Counted from the stretch's first letter, positions 11,216 to 22,932 are shown. The stretch: 64,000 nt of DNA from Eriocheir sinensis (GCF_024679095.1 NC_066534.1:17533663-17597662); one strand, 5' to 3'. The notes: a model not told the origin generated them from the letters alone. Numbers and translations are program-made.

Positions 11216-11650
11216 GCCTGCCTTAACATTCTCATAAGAAAAGGAAAAAGAAAAAGACGAAGAAGAAATGAAGAAGAAAAAGAAGATATGAAAGAGGAAA
11301 AGGAGGAAGAGGACGAGGAAGAGGAGGAGGAGGAGCAGAAGCAGCACCTGACCTCTGGAAGGGAGGGTGGGAGGGGTCGGGCGCCATCAGAGGTCAAGGC
11401 AGCGTGGCCGGCGGGGCGGGGCAGGCGTCACTTCGATCATGGTAATGGGGCAGCGCTATCCATCACGGGGCGGGGCGGGGCGGGGCGGAGGGCGGCGGAG
11501 AGAGTGAAGGGGAAGGAAGAGGGTGGCAGACAAGAGGATGGGAGGCTGGACAAGAAGGGTGAAGGAAAGGGAAGGGAAGGGAAGGGAAGGAAAGGGAATG
11601 GAAGGGAAGGGAAGGGGGAGGAAGGGGCGGGGACGATACTGTGATAGAGG
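11216..11650. repeat. Purine desert with a (GGGGC)n G-quadruplex motif
   Basis: AG-rich sequence. At about 11467-11487 four GGGG runs are separated by single C bases, a textbook intramolecular G-quadruplex. GGGAAGGGAA repeats follow to 11620. Confidence 0.7.
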
Positions 11651-11849
11651 AGATTTTGTGCACCTTCCTTTTGTATGTTCTCAGTGTTGTGTGTGTGTGT
11701 GGGAGTTATTGTTATTAATGGTTATTTCTATAGGGTGGATCGTGTACGCTAACATACATGCACACACACATATCTTCTCATTATCACCATCATCATTATT
11801 ATCATTTTCTTCCATCATTTGTATTTGCACACGGAGAGACAAAGGCCTA

Positions 11850-12135
11850 TAGTAACCCAATGTTCTCCACCTCTCTGTCCTGCTTTGGGGAACACTCTAA
11901 TCTCATGTCTGCTGTGACTTTTCTTATAACAGCTTCTGGTTGTTACTCTGTTTTTATTTTTTCGGTTATCCATCTGATGTCAGTTTCACGCATGTTCCAC
12001 CTGCCTAAGTTCATTTCTCATTCTTTAGTCATTGATAATCTAACTTTTTCTCAGTTTCCCAGTCCATGATCCTTGCCTTCTATCTCTCCATGGCGTATAC
12101 CCAGCATCCTCTCTCCATTCCGTTTAGTGCACTCT
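11850..12135 (-). mobile_element. Decayed RTE-like LINE, reverse transcriptase C-terminal region
   Basis: Reading the minus strand, ERMLGI, then NEK.T.AGG and TDIRW.TEKI, then QPE.VIRK follow one another in the order of the C-terminal segment of many arthropod RTE-type ORF2 proteins (RMLGI..RDR, KWxWAGHxMR, DNRWTxxxxEWQP). Several stops and frameshifts interrupt it, so it is a dead fragment. The match is from memory of the family pattern. Confidence 0.45.
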
Positions 12136-12391
12136 TAGCCTTTCCTTTATAATGCTTTTCGTGAAGAGCCAAGTCACTAAAACGCATGTTAGGACAGGCA
12201 GGATGGACTAATTGGGAGAGGGAGAGGGAGAGTGGGAGGCTGCTGTTCCCTGTGTTGATAGTATTAACAGAAGCACTGTCTCTTTCTTATATTTCTTTCC
12301 GATTTACTCTTCGTGACAACAAATCTCTTCACACCAAAGCTTGACACACATGACTCCCCTCCCCTCACTCGCCCTCATCAACCATCCCCCC

Positions 12392-12392
<1 letters not shown>

Positions 12393-12448
<56 letters not shown>
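12393..12448. repeat. (CA)n microsatellite
   Basis: About 56 bp of CA dinucleotide preceded by a C run. Confidence 0.95.
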
Positions 12449-12449
<1 letters not shown>

Positions 12450-12690
12450 GTGGCGGAGCTGTACAGGTGGATCTGACGCACCAACACGAACACCACTAAT
12501 GAGCTGTCAGCAGGTGACGGCTATGATCGGGAGGATGTATCAGGGCGGGGGCGGGCAGGTCAGAGGCCGGCACAAGGCCCTGGGCCGGCCATGGGCGTCA
12601 CGCGACCCTAATTTGAAGCCGCGCGGGGCACCGCCTGGAGGACCCTAATGCCTCCCCGACACGCCTCCTGCAGGGCGGTGGGGGTGGAAA
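12449..12690. other. GC-rich island between microsatellites
   Basis: CpG-rich, single-copy DNA containing CCCTAATTTG and CCCTAATGCC. There is no coding evidence; possible regulatory DNA. Confidence 0.25.
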
Positions 12691-12727
<37 letters not shown>

Positions 12728-12765
12728 GCTGACAACTATAACACTTTCAGTATCAATACGAATAA

Positions 12766-12843
<78 letters not shown>
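12691..12843. repeat. (ATT)n and (CA)n microsatellites
   Basis: (ATT)n at 12691-12728, then about 40 bp of unique sequence, then about 73 bp of (CA)n at 12770-12843. Degenerate CACACGCAC text follows. Confidence 0.95.
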
Positions 12844-12844
<1 letters not shown>

Positions 12845-12849
12845 CCACA

Positions 12850-14480
12850 CGCACACCCACCCACCACACACATACGCATGCTCGCAAGCACGCAAGAACA
12901 CACGAACGCACTGCAGCATAACAGGCGTAGCAAGGCAATGTGAAATCTTCTCAGCTAGTTTTCATTTGGTGACATTGTTCCTATGTGAAGTCATCCTTTG
13001 GCCATTTTCTCCATCTAAGTCATTGGTAAATGTAGATAATATTTAGTTACATATTTCATTGCTTCATACATGAAAACTGTTGCCTAACACGATAAAAATG
13101 GCCGTTAAGTTTAATAATCAGGAATACAAATTGATTCTCGTCACCCAACGCTGATCTCGGCCATCCATCATTCCTCAGCCACGCCTTCCCTCGGTGCAGG
13201 ATCTCTTTCTTACCCCTGGGGAACATTTCCGCCCCTGGAGGCCCTCGCTTCCTCCCTGAGGAAGCCGCCTCTCCCTCCATCCCTTGACGACACCGAGCAT
13301 TAGCCTCATTTGCGTCTTATAAGCACAATTTAATTATGAAATGTAAATAGCGGGAAGGACTCTTACAATGCCTCTTTCGCGTTACCTATCCTCATCATCA
13401 TTATCATCACCCTCGGCCATCATTAGTCTCCTCAGTGACGAAGCCTTTCCTGAGTTTTCCGCCTCGCTGTCTTGTAGTATTGTGTTCCCTCCTGCTCGTG
13501 CAAGTGTTCTAAGTTTATCTCTTCACTCTCTCCACCGGTCCTCACAGCTGGGTGTTCACTTAGCTGCTTTGCTCGTCCATCTGTCATCAGTATTACTCTA
13601 TTGACATCCACACACCAATATCGCCACCCTCATTAAATAATCGCCTAAGTCATTTTTCAGTGATTTCCAGGTTTTTGTCTACATCAATTTTTTTTTAACA
13701 TATGACGACCATTTCTGTATAGTTACCTTCATTATTCAGGGTTTGAGTGTTCTGGAATTGGCCTCTGCATTTCTGCCCAGATCTTAAGCCAAATGAGATG
13801 ATGACAGTTCTTTTCTGATTTCCTGAGAAGTAGAAAATAATGACTTAGTCGGTTTGTTTACGAAGGTGACGATATGCACCATCTGAAAAGGAGTTTTTTT
13901 TTTTTCTATCCGTCTTATTAGTTACATAGCGATTTTTATCTAATGATGTATAGATGAAGCATTTATTTAGCTATTAATCAGTCCATTACACTAATCACTC
14001 AACCCAGAATGAAGTTTTATGTATAGTTATTTGCATCGGCCAGCATTGTGGGTTTGTATGTTTGTGTGTTATATTTTGGTTGGGCTTAATTGGGTTTTCG
14101 GTTGTTTTTGTCAGTTTGGTTGGGTTGTTCCTTGTTTTTGTTTTTGTTCTTTCGGTAACGGGATGGTTGAGGAAAACGCGAGGATCGAGAACGCGAGGAT
14201 ACACTTGTAGGTAGAAGAGGAATAGTCACTGAGCGAGAGAAGTAACGTTTTGGGGAGAAGGATCGGCCGGGTGACAGGGGCGGGGCAGGGCACGTAGGCG
14301 GGCGCGCGGGGGTTACCCTTGACACGGGGGAGGGCTGCAGGGTGATTAGGGAAGGTGGGAGGGGCCGAGGGCGATCACGGGAGGAGCTGCTTGGGGACAC
14401 ACACATGTTAGCCACGCACTCCCGCCTTGTCTTCTAATCACTTATATCCTTTCTGGGTGTGTGTGGGGGAGAGGGCGTAG
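12850..14480. other. Single-copy spacer
   Basis: Mixed-composition DNA. 13140-13345 is a GC-balanced patch ending in TTTAATTATGAAATGTAAATAG (TAATTA at 13331-13336). 14160-14400 is CpG-rich. No exon, RNA or ordered repeat could be supported. Confidence 0.4.
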
Positions 14481-14487
14481 AAGGGGG

Positions 14488-14488
14488 T

Positions 14489-14537
<49 letters not shown>
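14488..14537. repeat. (TG)n microsatellite
   Basis: About 50 bp of TG dinucleotide, followed by mixed and then pyrimidine-rich sequence to 14830. Confidence 0.95.
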
Positions 14538-14540
<3 letters not shown>

Positions 14541-14830
14541 GACGTGTGTGTTAGGAAGGAGGGGAGGAAGGGAAGGGAGGGAGGCAAGGGGCGGGGACGC
14601 AGGACGGAAGAGGAGCAAAGGGACGCATTTCAGCTCGTCACAACAAGCGGCGCGGAGTAAAAGGTTCCCGCCGATAACATCAAGGCCCAGGAAGTGCTGC
14701 CGTTCCCTCTGCGTCCCCCTTAACACACTGCCCCTCCCCCCTCCCCGCTCTTTTCCTCTCATCTCCTCTCCCTTGTCTCTTTCCTTCTATCCCCCTTTTC
14801 TTCTCTTAACCCTGCCTCCTTTCTCTTTTT

Positions 14831-15881
14831 CATAAGAACATAAGAACGTAAGGAGTCTACAAGAGGCCGGTTGGCCTATACAAGGCAGCTCCTGAAAGTC
14901 TATCCCCACCTTACCTCACTATCCATGAATTTATCCAACCTCTTGTTGAATGTATCTTTGGTATTGGCAACCACAACATGACTGCCAAGCCTGTTCTACT
15001 CATCCACCACTCCATTGGTGAACCAGTTATTGCCTATGTCTTTGTTGAGTATTGAATTTGTCTAACTGAAAACCATTGATACGTGTCCTACCTGGTTCTT
15101 TTACAACCAAAACCTTATTGACATCCCCTTCATTAAAGCCTTTCATCCATTTATAGACCTCGATTAGGTCTCCTCGCAACCTTCGCCTTTCTAGAGAGTG
15201 TAGATTTAAATGCTTCAGTCTATCCTCATAAGGCAAGTTTCTCACCCCTTGAATCATTTTTGTCATCCTTCTCTGTACAGATTCTAACATCTTGATATCC
15301 ATTCTATAGTAGGGGGACCAGAACTGAACCGCATAATCGAGATGAGGTCTAACTAGTGCTAAGTAAAGTTTGAGGATGACTTCAGCGCTCCTATAGCTTA
15401 CGCTCTTTAGAGATGAAACCAAGTACTCTGTTTGCCCGATTTTTAGCCTGAATGCATTGAGCCCTAGGACGGAGGTCAGCGTTCACTAAGACTCCTAAGT
15501 CTCTCACACCCAGACCTGCTTAGAGGTGTGTCATTTAAGGAGTAATTGTGTGAGGGGGTAATCCTACCTATACACTCAAAATACTTCACTTCCCGACATT
15601 GAATTCCACATGCCACTTCGCCGCCCAATCATAGTCTGTAAAGTTCATTCTGGAGAACGCTAGCGTCCTGGTCTGATTGGATTACTCTACCGATCTTGGT
15701 ATCATCTGCGAACTTACTGACATCACTATTAATTCCTATGTCCAAATAATTGATGTAAAATGATAAAAAGCAGAGGACCCAGCACCGACCCCTGTAAGAC
15801 TCCACTCACAACACTGACCCATTCAGGTTTTTTACCATTGATTTGTGCTTCCTACCACTAAGCCACGCCCTGATCCAGTTG
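14831..15881 (-). mobile_element. 5'-truncated CR1-like LINE (reverse transcriptase to 3' tail)
   Basis: Read on the minus strand, it starts inside the reverse transcriptase. NWIRAWLSGRK comes first, then GVLQGSVLGPLLF (RT motif around PQG), KFADDTKIG (catalytic FADD), LVRPHLDYAVQFWSPYY, and YEDRLKHLNLHSLERRRLRG. It ends in an octamer tail made of TTCTTATG units, as CR1 elements do. The order matches CR1-family ORF2. At least two frameshifts and stops break the frame. The longest intact piece (15027-15422) covers the region after the catalytic motif. It ends only about 25 bp from tRNA-Arg. Confidence 0.9.
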
Positions 15882-15906
15882 AAAAAATATTGTCTCCCAT
15901 GAGTAA

Positions 15907-15979
15907 CGACCGTGACAGGACTCGAACCTGCAATCTTCGGATCCGAAGTCCGACGCCTTATCCATTAGGCCACACGGTC
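15907..15979 (-). tRNA. tRNA-Arg (anticodon TCG)
   Basis: A 73-nt cloverleaf on the minus strand. Acceptor GACCGTG pairs with CACGGTC; anticodon stem TCGGA/TCCGA closes the loop CTTCGGA, giving anticodon TCG (Arg). The B box GGTTCGAGTCC is intact and the discriminator is G. A T6 Pol III terminator (A run on the plus strand at 15882-15887) lies 20 bp beyond the 3' end. It looks functional. Confidence 0.95.
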
Positions 15980-16019
15980 TTATGTTTCATCTCCCTCGTT
16001 TGTTTGTCTGTTGCCTCCT

Positions 16020-17535
<1,516 letters not shown>

Positions 17536-17539
17536 CGCC

Positions 17540-18458
17540 CTTCACGTGCACAAGGCAGAGGGGGCGCAGCGCCTCGCCCGCCGCCCGGTCCGCCCCGCGC
17601 CGGCAATATAAAGCTTCGGCCAATCTCGCGCTCAGGGCTGGCGACCATTTGATGAAATTACGCGGCTGGATTACCATCAAGATCGATTTGGCGCGAATGG
17701 CTTCCAGGGGATCAGTCGCCATCGCGGTGTAATTGGACCAAACTGGCGGGGCAATTGAAGCCTTGATAGCACCGCCGCCAAGCCCTTGCCCTCCCCTGCC
17801 CCCCGCCGCCCCCCTCCGCACGCCGCCCCTGGCTCAAATCTGCCTTAATGAAACCCTAATTGGTGAGGAGGTGCCGCCGCGGCCCGCCCCTCGCACGCCC
17901 GCCCCGGCCAGGCTCGGCGGTGACAAGTGACGCCCGCTATGATGCCTCCGCTGCTTCCCGCCGCCGCCCGGCCAGCGACGCGGCCCTGATACGCCCTATT
18001 AAAAACTGCCGGGCTCGATTTTTAGTGGCTCCGCGAGATTTATTGGATGCAAGAAACTTTAAGGGTAGGAAAAATATCTCATTATATCACAATCAATTCT
18101 GATCAAAGTAATTCAGCGGAGCCATTAACCGCGGCCGCCAATGGGAGGCTCGGCCCAGGCGGAGGCGGGGCCCGGCGGCACCAAACTGTGTGGTTGGCAA
18201 ACATGCGGCGGAGGGCGGCTCTCTGCCCCGCCCACCGTGACGTGGCCAATCAGCGGCGGGCGTCCCGGGATGCTGCAAGTGACCGCCTCTGCCTGCTGGT
18301 GACGGTCGCTGCGGCAGTATCGGTGTCGCGGGGTTATTTTGAGCAGCACACCTCGCCCTCCCTTACCGCCGGCCGCTGCCCCGCCTCGACTCGCTTCTGA
18401 CAGTACAACGGGGAGGTTCAGTTCGCGAGACAACCTTGAGTTCGAGGAAGTGAGGAGG
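17540..18458 (+). promoter_or_regulatory. eve promoter-proximal region and candidate enhancer
   Basis: An abrupt change from pyrimidine desert to CpG-rich, non-repetitive DNA just upstream of eve. Visible sites: CCAAT at 17620, 18138 and 18246; GGATTA (Otd/Bicoid type) at 17668-17673; TAATTG at 17730-17735 and 17858-17863; CAATTG at 17752; TTTATTG (Caudal/Abd-B type) at 18039-18045; and GATCAAAG (TCF/LEF type) at 18101-18108 directly abutting TAATT at 18109. A TATAAAG at 17607-17613 is too far from the start codon to assign. The role is inferred from position and motif density. Confidence 0.6.
18418..18423 (+). promoter_or_regulatory. Candidate eve initiator (Inr)
   Basis: TCAGTT matches the arthropod initiator consensus TCAKTY. 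It would place +1 at 18420, giving a 39-nt 5' leader. No TATA box lies at -30 and no good DPE at +28, so this is a weak call. Confidence 0.3.
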
Positions 18459-20052
18459 ATGCAGCCCTTCCGCGGGTCCCCTGGCGTGGTGGCAGGGCTG
18501 GGGGAAGGCATGGCTCTCCTCGGGGGACATCACGCGCCCGTCAGCCCCCCGTGCAGCCCCCAAGCGCCCAGCGTTACGCCCCCCTCGCCATCATCACACA
18601 CGCCGCCGTCACCCACGCCCGCTTCCTTCATCCACGACAACAACGGCAACCTGAAGAAGCCGCGAGCAGGTAAGGCTGAGGCGACGTGAGGGTGTGGCAG
18701 TGTTGATTGGTCAAGGTGTGGACCCGGGAATGTGACTCATGCCTTGTGTTGTCCCTTAGAGAGTCCTGCGCCCCGCGTGACCCAAGGACAGCCTGCAGAC
18801 ACTCTCCCGACGGGGCTACATCAGCAGCCCCCCTCAGACCCGCCCAAGGAGGGGTCGCCGTGCCCCCCAACACAGTCTGCGGCAGACCTGCGGCGCTACA
18901 GGACGGCCTTCACCAGGGAGCAAATCGGCAGACTTGAGAAAGAGTTCCTGAAGGAGAATTACATCAGCCGGCCGCGGCGATGCGAGCTGGCGCGGGAGCT
19001 GAGTCTGCCCGAGTCGACCATCAAGGTGAGGCTTGCTGGGGCTGGTGTGGCATGGTTTTGCCCATCATGATGTGGCTCTATAGTATAGTAGAGTTTGGCA
19101 TTTTCATAGGAAGTTACACTATTTAAGAATTATTGTAGATATTTGTTGAGTGGGTGGATCTCCTTAGCTATATTAGCCATGCATGGTGTGGTTGTTGTAC
19201 AGTGGATTGGCCTTTGATTCTGGGTGTGGCTTCTGAATAATAGAGGAAGGGAGACTCAAACAATGAGTGTAGCTCCCTAACATAAGACGTATAGTTCTCT
19301 TACACTTTGTCACTTCAAAACACTGCAGTGGATGTTGTTCCCTGAGACAGTATACAACCGTTGTAGTTCCCTGACACTTCATGTTGTTGACACTTGGCCC
19401 CAGGTGCGCCTCCCTAACGCTGGCCCTCCCGCAGGTGTGGTTCCAGAACCGGCGGATGAAGGACAAACGGCAGCGCCTCGCCCTGGCCTGGCCCTACGCC
19501 GATCCCGCCCTGGCCGCCTACCTGCTGCACGCCGCCGCCGCCACGGGGGCCTACCCGCCCTACCTGCCGCCAGCACTAGGTCACGCCGTACCCTGGGCCG
19601 CCGCTGCCGCCGCCGCACAACTAGGGACACCTATGTTCAGCACCCCCGCCCATCCGCCCTCTGCCGCCCGCTTCACGCCATACCCCCGCCTACAGCCCCC
19701 CATCCTCTCGCCGCCGTACACAAGGCCGTCAGAGCTGCCCGTCCTGACCCCGCCCGCCGCTCTCAGCCACTTGTCCTCCTGCCCCGCCCGCGACTCTGTC
19801 AAGGTCGGAGGTGACGGCTGCTTCTGTGGCTTCCTGTACCCTGAGCTGAGCCATGCCATGTCGCCCGCGCTGGTTGGCTCCCCCGCCCCCCCATGCTCCC
19901 TCAGCAGTGCCGCCCCCGTCCAACTCCACGGTGGTCGCCGCAGCCCCATCGGGCGGCCCTCCGCCACCGCTGCCAAGGACGCCCTAGGTTCCCCGCCCCA
20001 CAAGGCCCCGCGTGGCCTTTTCCAGCCCTACCGGGATGACCTGGTCTCGTGA
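18459..20052 (+). CDS. eve: Even-skipped (Eve) homeodomain transcription factor, three exons
   Basis: Eve is a nuclear DNA-binding repressor of the pair-rule and nervous-system programmes of arthropods (family knowledge). Exons are 18459-18669, 18760-19025 and 19435-20052, 1095 nt in all, 364 residues (fly Eve is about 376). The start is the first ATG in the exon 1 frame and has A at -3. Residues 1-113 are rich in Ser-Pro and Thr-Pro. Residues 114-173 are the homeodomain: [20 protein letters not shown] at its start, SRPRRCELA and PESTIK in the middle, [14 protein letters not shown] at its end, with Q50 and N51, then AWPYADPA as in Eve proteins. After it come Ala runs, TPYPRLQPP, and the C-terminal LFQPY (354-358), equivalent to the LFKPY Groucho-binding motif of fly Eve. 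Splice sites are CAG|GTAAGG..TTAG|AG and AAG|GTGAGG..GCAG|GTG. No break or odd residue is seen. Confidence 0.97.
18670..18759 (+). other. eve intron 1 (90 nt, phase 1)
   Basis: Donor GTAAGG and acceptor CCCTTAG. It splits a Glu codon (G|AG) between the N-terminal Ser/Pro region and the linker before the homeodomain. The frame is open on both sides only with these sites. Confidence 0.9.
19026..19434 (+). other. eve intron 2 (409 nt, phase 0), inside the homeobox
   Basis: Donor GTGAGG follows the Lys codon of homeodomain position 46, and acceptor CCTCCCGCAG precedes Val47. Stop codons in the exon 2 frame after 19070 require splicing. The intron holds degenerate TAGTTCCCTGACACTT-type repeats near 19260-19385 and no gene. 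Confidence 0.95.
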
Positions 20053-20251
20053 GGTCACATTGGGAGACCCTCTGTGACCCATCTCTAGGCTGGCCAGCGC
20101 CGTGACCTCAGCAGCGGTGCGGCGACCCTTGCCACTGCCTCACGTCCTCTGGGGCCAGCCCGCCAGGGCTGCGCGAGGCACGTCTGGACCACTCCTCCCT
20201 AGTCTGCAGGCGTCGTGTTACCCAAGATGTTATCCATGTACAGAATCTGTT

Positions 20252-20257
20252 AATAAA
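20252..20257 (+). terminator. eve poly(A) signal
   Basis: AATAAA about 200 bp after the stop codon, followed by T-rich sequence. It implies a 3' untranslated region of about 220 nt (20053 to about 20275). Confidence 0.75.
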
Positions 20258-20275
20258 TCTATTTTCAGTTATCCT

Positions 20276-20561
20276 CCCTTATGCTCTACCATCCTGCACC
20301 CATAGAACTAACATTACTATCAGCATTGTCATTATTATTATCATTACTAATAGCATTATTATTGTCTTATTATTATCATGATTATTATTATATCTATTGT
20401 CATATTTTTTTTATAATTATTACAATCCTTATCATCTGCATTATGATCATCATCATCATCAATTTTTCTCATGGAAATGAAAGTGAAGCTTAAAAGCAAA
20501 AAAGAACAATAATAATAAAAAAAAAAAAAACGATAAGATGGGAGAGATTTCAAGTAAATCC

Positions 20562-20566
<5 letters not shown>
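20276..20566. other. AT-rich spacer with ATT/ATC repeats
   Basis: TTATTATTATCATTA-type low-complexity sequence and an A run at about 20515-20530, between the eve poly(A) signal and the tRNA-Glu cassette. Confidence 0.7.
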
Positions 20567-20596
<30 letters not shown>

Positions 20597-20878
20597 CAAT
20601 GTTACGTCCCGTGTGGTCTAGTGGCTAGGATACGCGGCTCTCACCCGCGAGGCCCGGGTTCGATTCCCGGCACGGGAAGACGTTTTTATTATTAGGTTTT
20701 TTAATGTGGTTGTGGTGTTTGCGAATTGTGTAAATTTGCTTGCTTTCAGCGGCAGTGGACGTTTTGGGGTACTTTGCTGCCGATGAAAGTGATGCTGCTG
20801 CCACAGCTTATTAAGAAGAGTTTAATGCATTCTCCCGGGTTTTAATCGAAAGGTGTCGGCCTCGCCCCTTCTTCCTAA
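20567..20878. repeat. tRNA-Glu cassette, copy 2
   Basis: (GA)n at 20567-20592, tRNA-Glu at 20607, then about 200 bp homologous to 7833-8031, in the same orientation 12.8 kb downstream of copy 1. The tRNA is identical while the flanks differ at many positions. Confidence 0.9.
20607..20678 (+). tRNA. tRNA-Glu (anticodon CTC), copy 2
   Basis: Identical over all 72 nt to the gene at 7761-7832, with the same stems, anticodon CTC and B box. The TTTTT terminator is at 20683-20687. It lies about 350 bp beyond the eve poly(A) signal, transcribed in the same direction. Confidence 0.95.
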
Positions 20879-21294
20879 GAAGATGGAGAGTCTCTTAATT
20901 CCTCTGCTTCCCTCACTGCACGTGCATGTAGCCGCGTGGAGGCAGCGCTGAACACTCGCCTGACTCACACACTATTGACAAAACTACAGTAGAACAAGAC
21001 AAGAATATTTCCACAACTGAACAATTAACCAAAACTATCTCCACCATGGGCACCCTCAACACTATATTCCTTCTCCACCACGCACACAGCACCTACCGAT
21101 CACTATACAAATATACTCATAATAACTAATATCGAAACACTTAGACACCAATGGATGCTGCTCGGTCCCCAAAGTTCTGCCCGTTCCATTTAAAGACAAC
21201 ATTCCTGGGCACGCATTCCACGGCCCATAGTTCCCAGTGTTTGAGGGATGGAAGTTACCCTCGTGGAAGTCTTTCTGGGAGGAGGTTTATGACG
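20879..21294. other. Single-copy spacer
   Basis: Mixed-composition sequence. No gene, RNA or repeat was recognised. Confidence 0.5.
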
Positions 21295-22045
21295 CGTGAT
21301 GGTGGTGGTAGTGGTGGTGGTGGTGGGCCTCCGGTGTGTGAGCTGTGGGTGAGGGTAGCCAACACCCAGCGGGGAAGGGCGGCGGTGGTGACGGACGGTG
21401 AGGGTGTTGTGGTGGCGGCGCTCTTGGGGGTGGTGGTGGTGGTGATGGTGGGGGTGGTAGAGTGCCGGTGTTCAGTTATTTGTGGTGATGCAAGAGGTCC
21501 TGTTGTAGTTGATAGTGGAGTAGCGTAGTGGTGGTGGTGGTGTATTCGTAGTGATGAGGGCAGTGGTGTATAGCGGTTGTGGTGAAGCGTGCCTAGTGAT
21601 GTATTAACTATTAGTGATGTATTAATGGTGGTAGAATACATTAGTGCATGGTAGTTTTGGTGGATGGTAAAAACTTGTGATTCTAGTAGAGAGAACGAGT
21701 GTGCTTGCCTAATGATGGTTGTAGCTGTTGTTGTTGTTGTTGTTGTTGTGGTTTTATAAGTGGTGGTGGTGGTGGTGGTGACATGCAGTGGGCAGAGAAA
21801 CAAACGTACGCAGTGTCTTCTTTATTCAGTGGATTTTAAAACTAATTGCATATATTGTTTTGTTGCTACTGTTAATGATCATACGTTGTTTTTTTGTAAG
21901 TATGGTAGGTGGTAGCAGAAGGGGTGTTGGTGATGCTTCATGTAGTGGTGGTGGTGGTGGTAGTGTTAAAGGTATGGTGGTGGTGGTGGTGGTCGTGGTG
22001 GTCGTGGTGGTGGTGGTGGTTGAGGCAGCTCCAGCGGTGGTCATG
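21295..22045. repeat. GTG/GGT-rich low-complexity region
   Basis: Interrupted (GTG)n arrays at about 21298-21330, 21430-21460, 21525-21545, 21755-21780 and 21944-22020, plus (TTG)n at 21728-21750. Val/Gly or Thr-rich frames here are artefacts. Confidence 0.85.
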
Positions 22046-22099
22046 GTGGTGTGGAGTTAGCGGTCCAGAGGGAAAGTATAAGCAAGCATAGCGTGTCAC

Positions 22100-22678
22100 T
22101 TTTTTTTCCTTTCCTTTCCTTACCTCCCTACCTTTCCCTCAGACTCCTCCTCCTCCACCTCCTCCCTCTCTCTCTCTCCCTCTCGCTATCCTTCCCTTCT
22201 CCCTCCTTCTTCCCCTTACTCCCTCCCCTACCTTTTTTTTCTTTCCTTTCCTTTCCTTTCCTTACCTCCCTCTCAGACTCCTCCTCCACCTCCTCTCTCT
22301 CTCCCTTTACTCCCTCTCGCTATCCTTCCCTTCTCCCTCTTCTTTCTTCTTCCCCTTACTCCCTCCCCTCACTTTTTTTTCTCCTTTCCTTACCTCCCTC
22401 CCTTTCCTTCAGACTCCTCCTCCTCCACCTCCTCTCTCTCTTTCTCTTTACTCCCTCTCGCTATCTTCCCTTCCCTTCCCTCCCTCCCTCCTTCTTCTTC
22501 CCTTGTCCCCTCCTCTCATCTTTTTTTTCTTTTCTCCCTCCTTCCCTTTCCATCCTCCTCATCCCCTCTCTCTCTTACTCCCTCTCCCTATCTTTCCTTT
22601 CCCCCCTATACCTACACCAACCCCCTCTCCTCTCTCCCTTCTCTTCCCCTCTCCCTTCCTCCTTCCTTCTCCCTCCTC

Positions 22679-22712
<34 letters not shown>

Positions 22713-22835
22713 CCCCCGTTTACAGCTGGGTGTGACAAGTTCCCGGGTTCGTCTTGGTTTGCGAGGGCGTGACGGAGCTGCCAAGGCCTCCTCAGGGAAG
22801 ATAATGGTGGGAATCTTTAGTTAGGGTCCTCCCCC

Positions 22836-22930
<95 letters not shown>
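22100..22930. repeat. Pyrimidine desert ending in (CT)n
   Basis: About 110-bp irregular repeats of TTTTTTTCTTTCC, CTCAGACTCCTCCTCCACC and CTCGCTATCCTTCCC (22100-22500), then (CT)n at 22684-22711 and 22841-22930. Between these, 22712-22840 is a small GC-balanced patch. Confidence 0.85.

Positions 22931-22932
<2 letters not shown>

Noticed and set aside
10816..11397. 193-codon minus-strand frame with an LLLPLTFSFSLLFFLYSF repeat, resembling a membrane protein
   Set aside because: The repeat is the 53-bp purine minisatellite; the hydrophobicity follows from CTT/TTC/CTC codons.
17607..17637. TATAAAG with a TCAGGG initiator as the eve core promoter
   Set aside because: About 820 bp upstream of the start codon with no splice signals for a leader exon; the Inr match is partial.
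18339..18458. Upstream extension of Eve starting at 18339
   Set aside because: The codon at 18339 is TTG. The first ATG in frame is 18459, with A at -3.
19332..19814. 160-codon frame overlapping eve exon 3
   Set aside because: It is an alternative frame of the eve exon; the exon 3 frame carries [14 protein letters not shown] and is clearly the real one.
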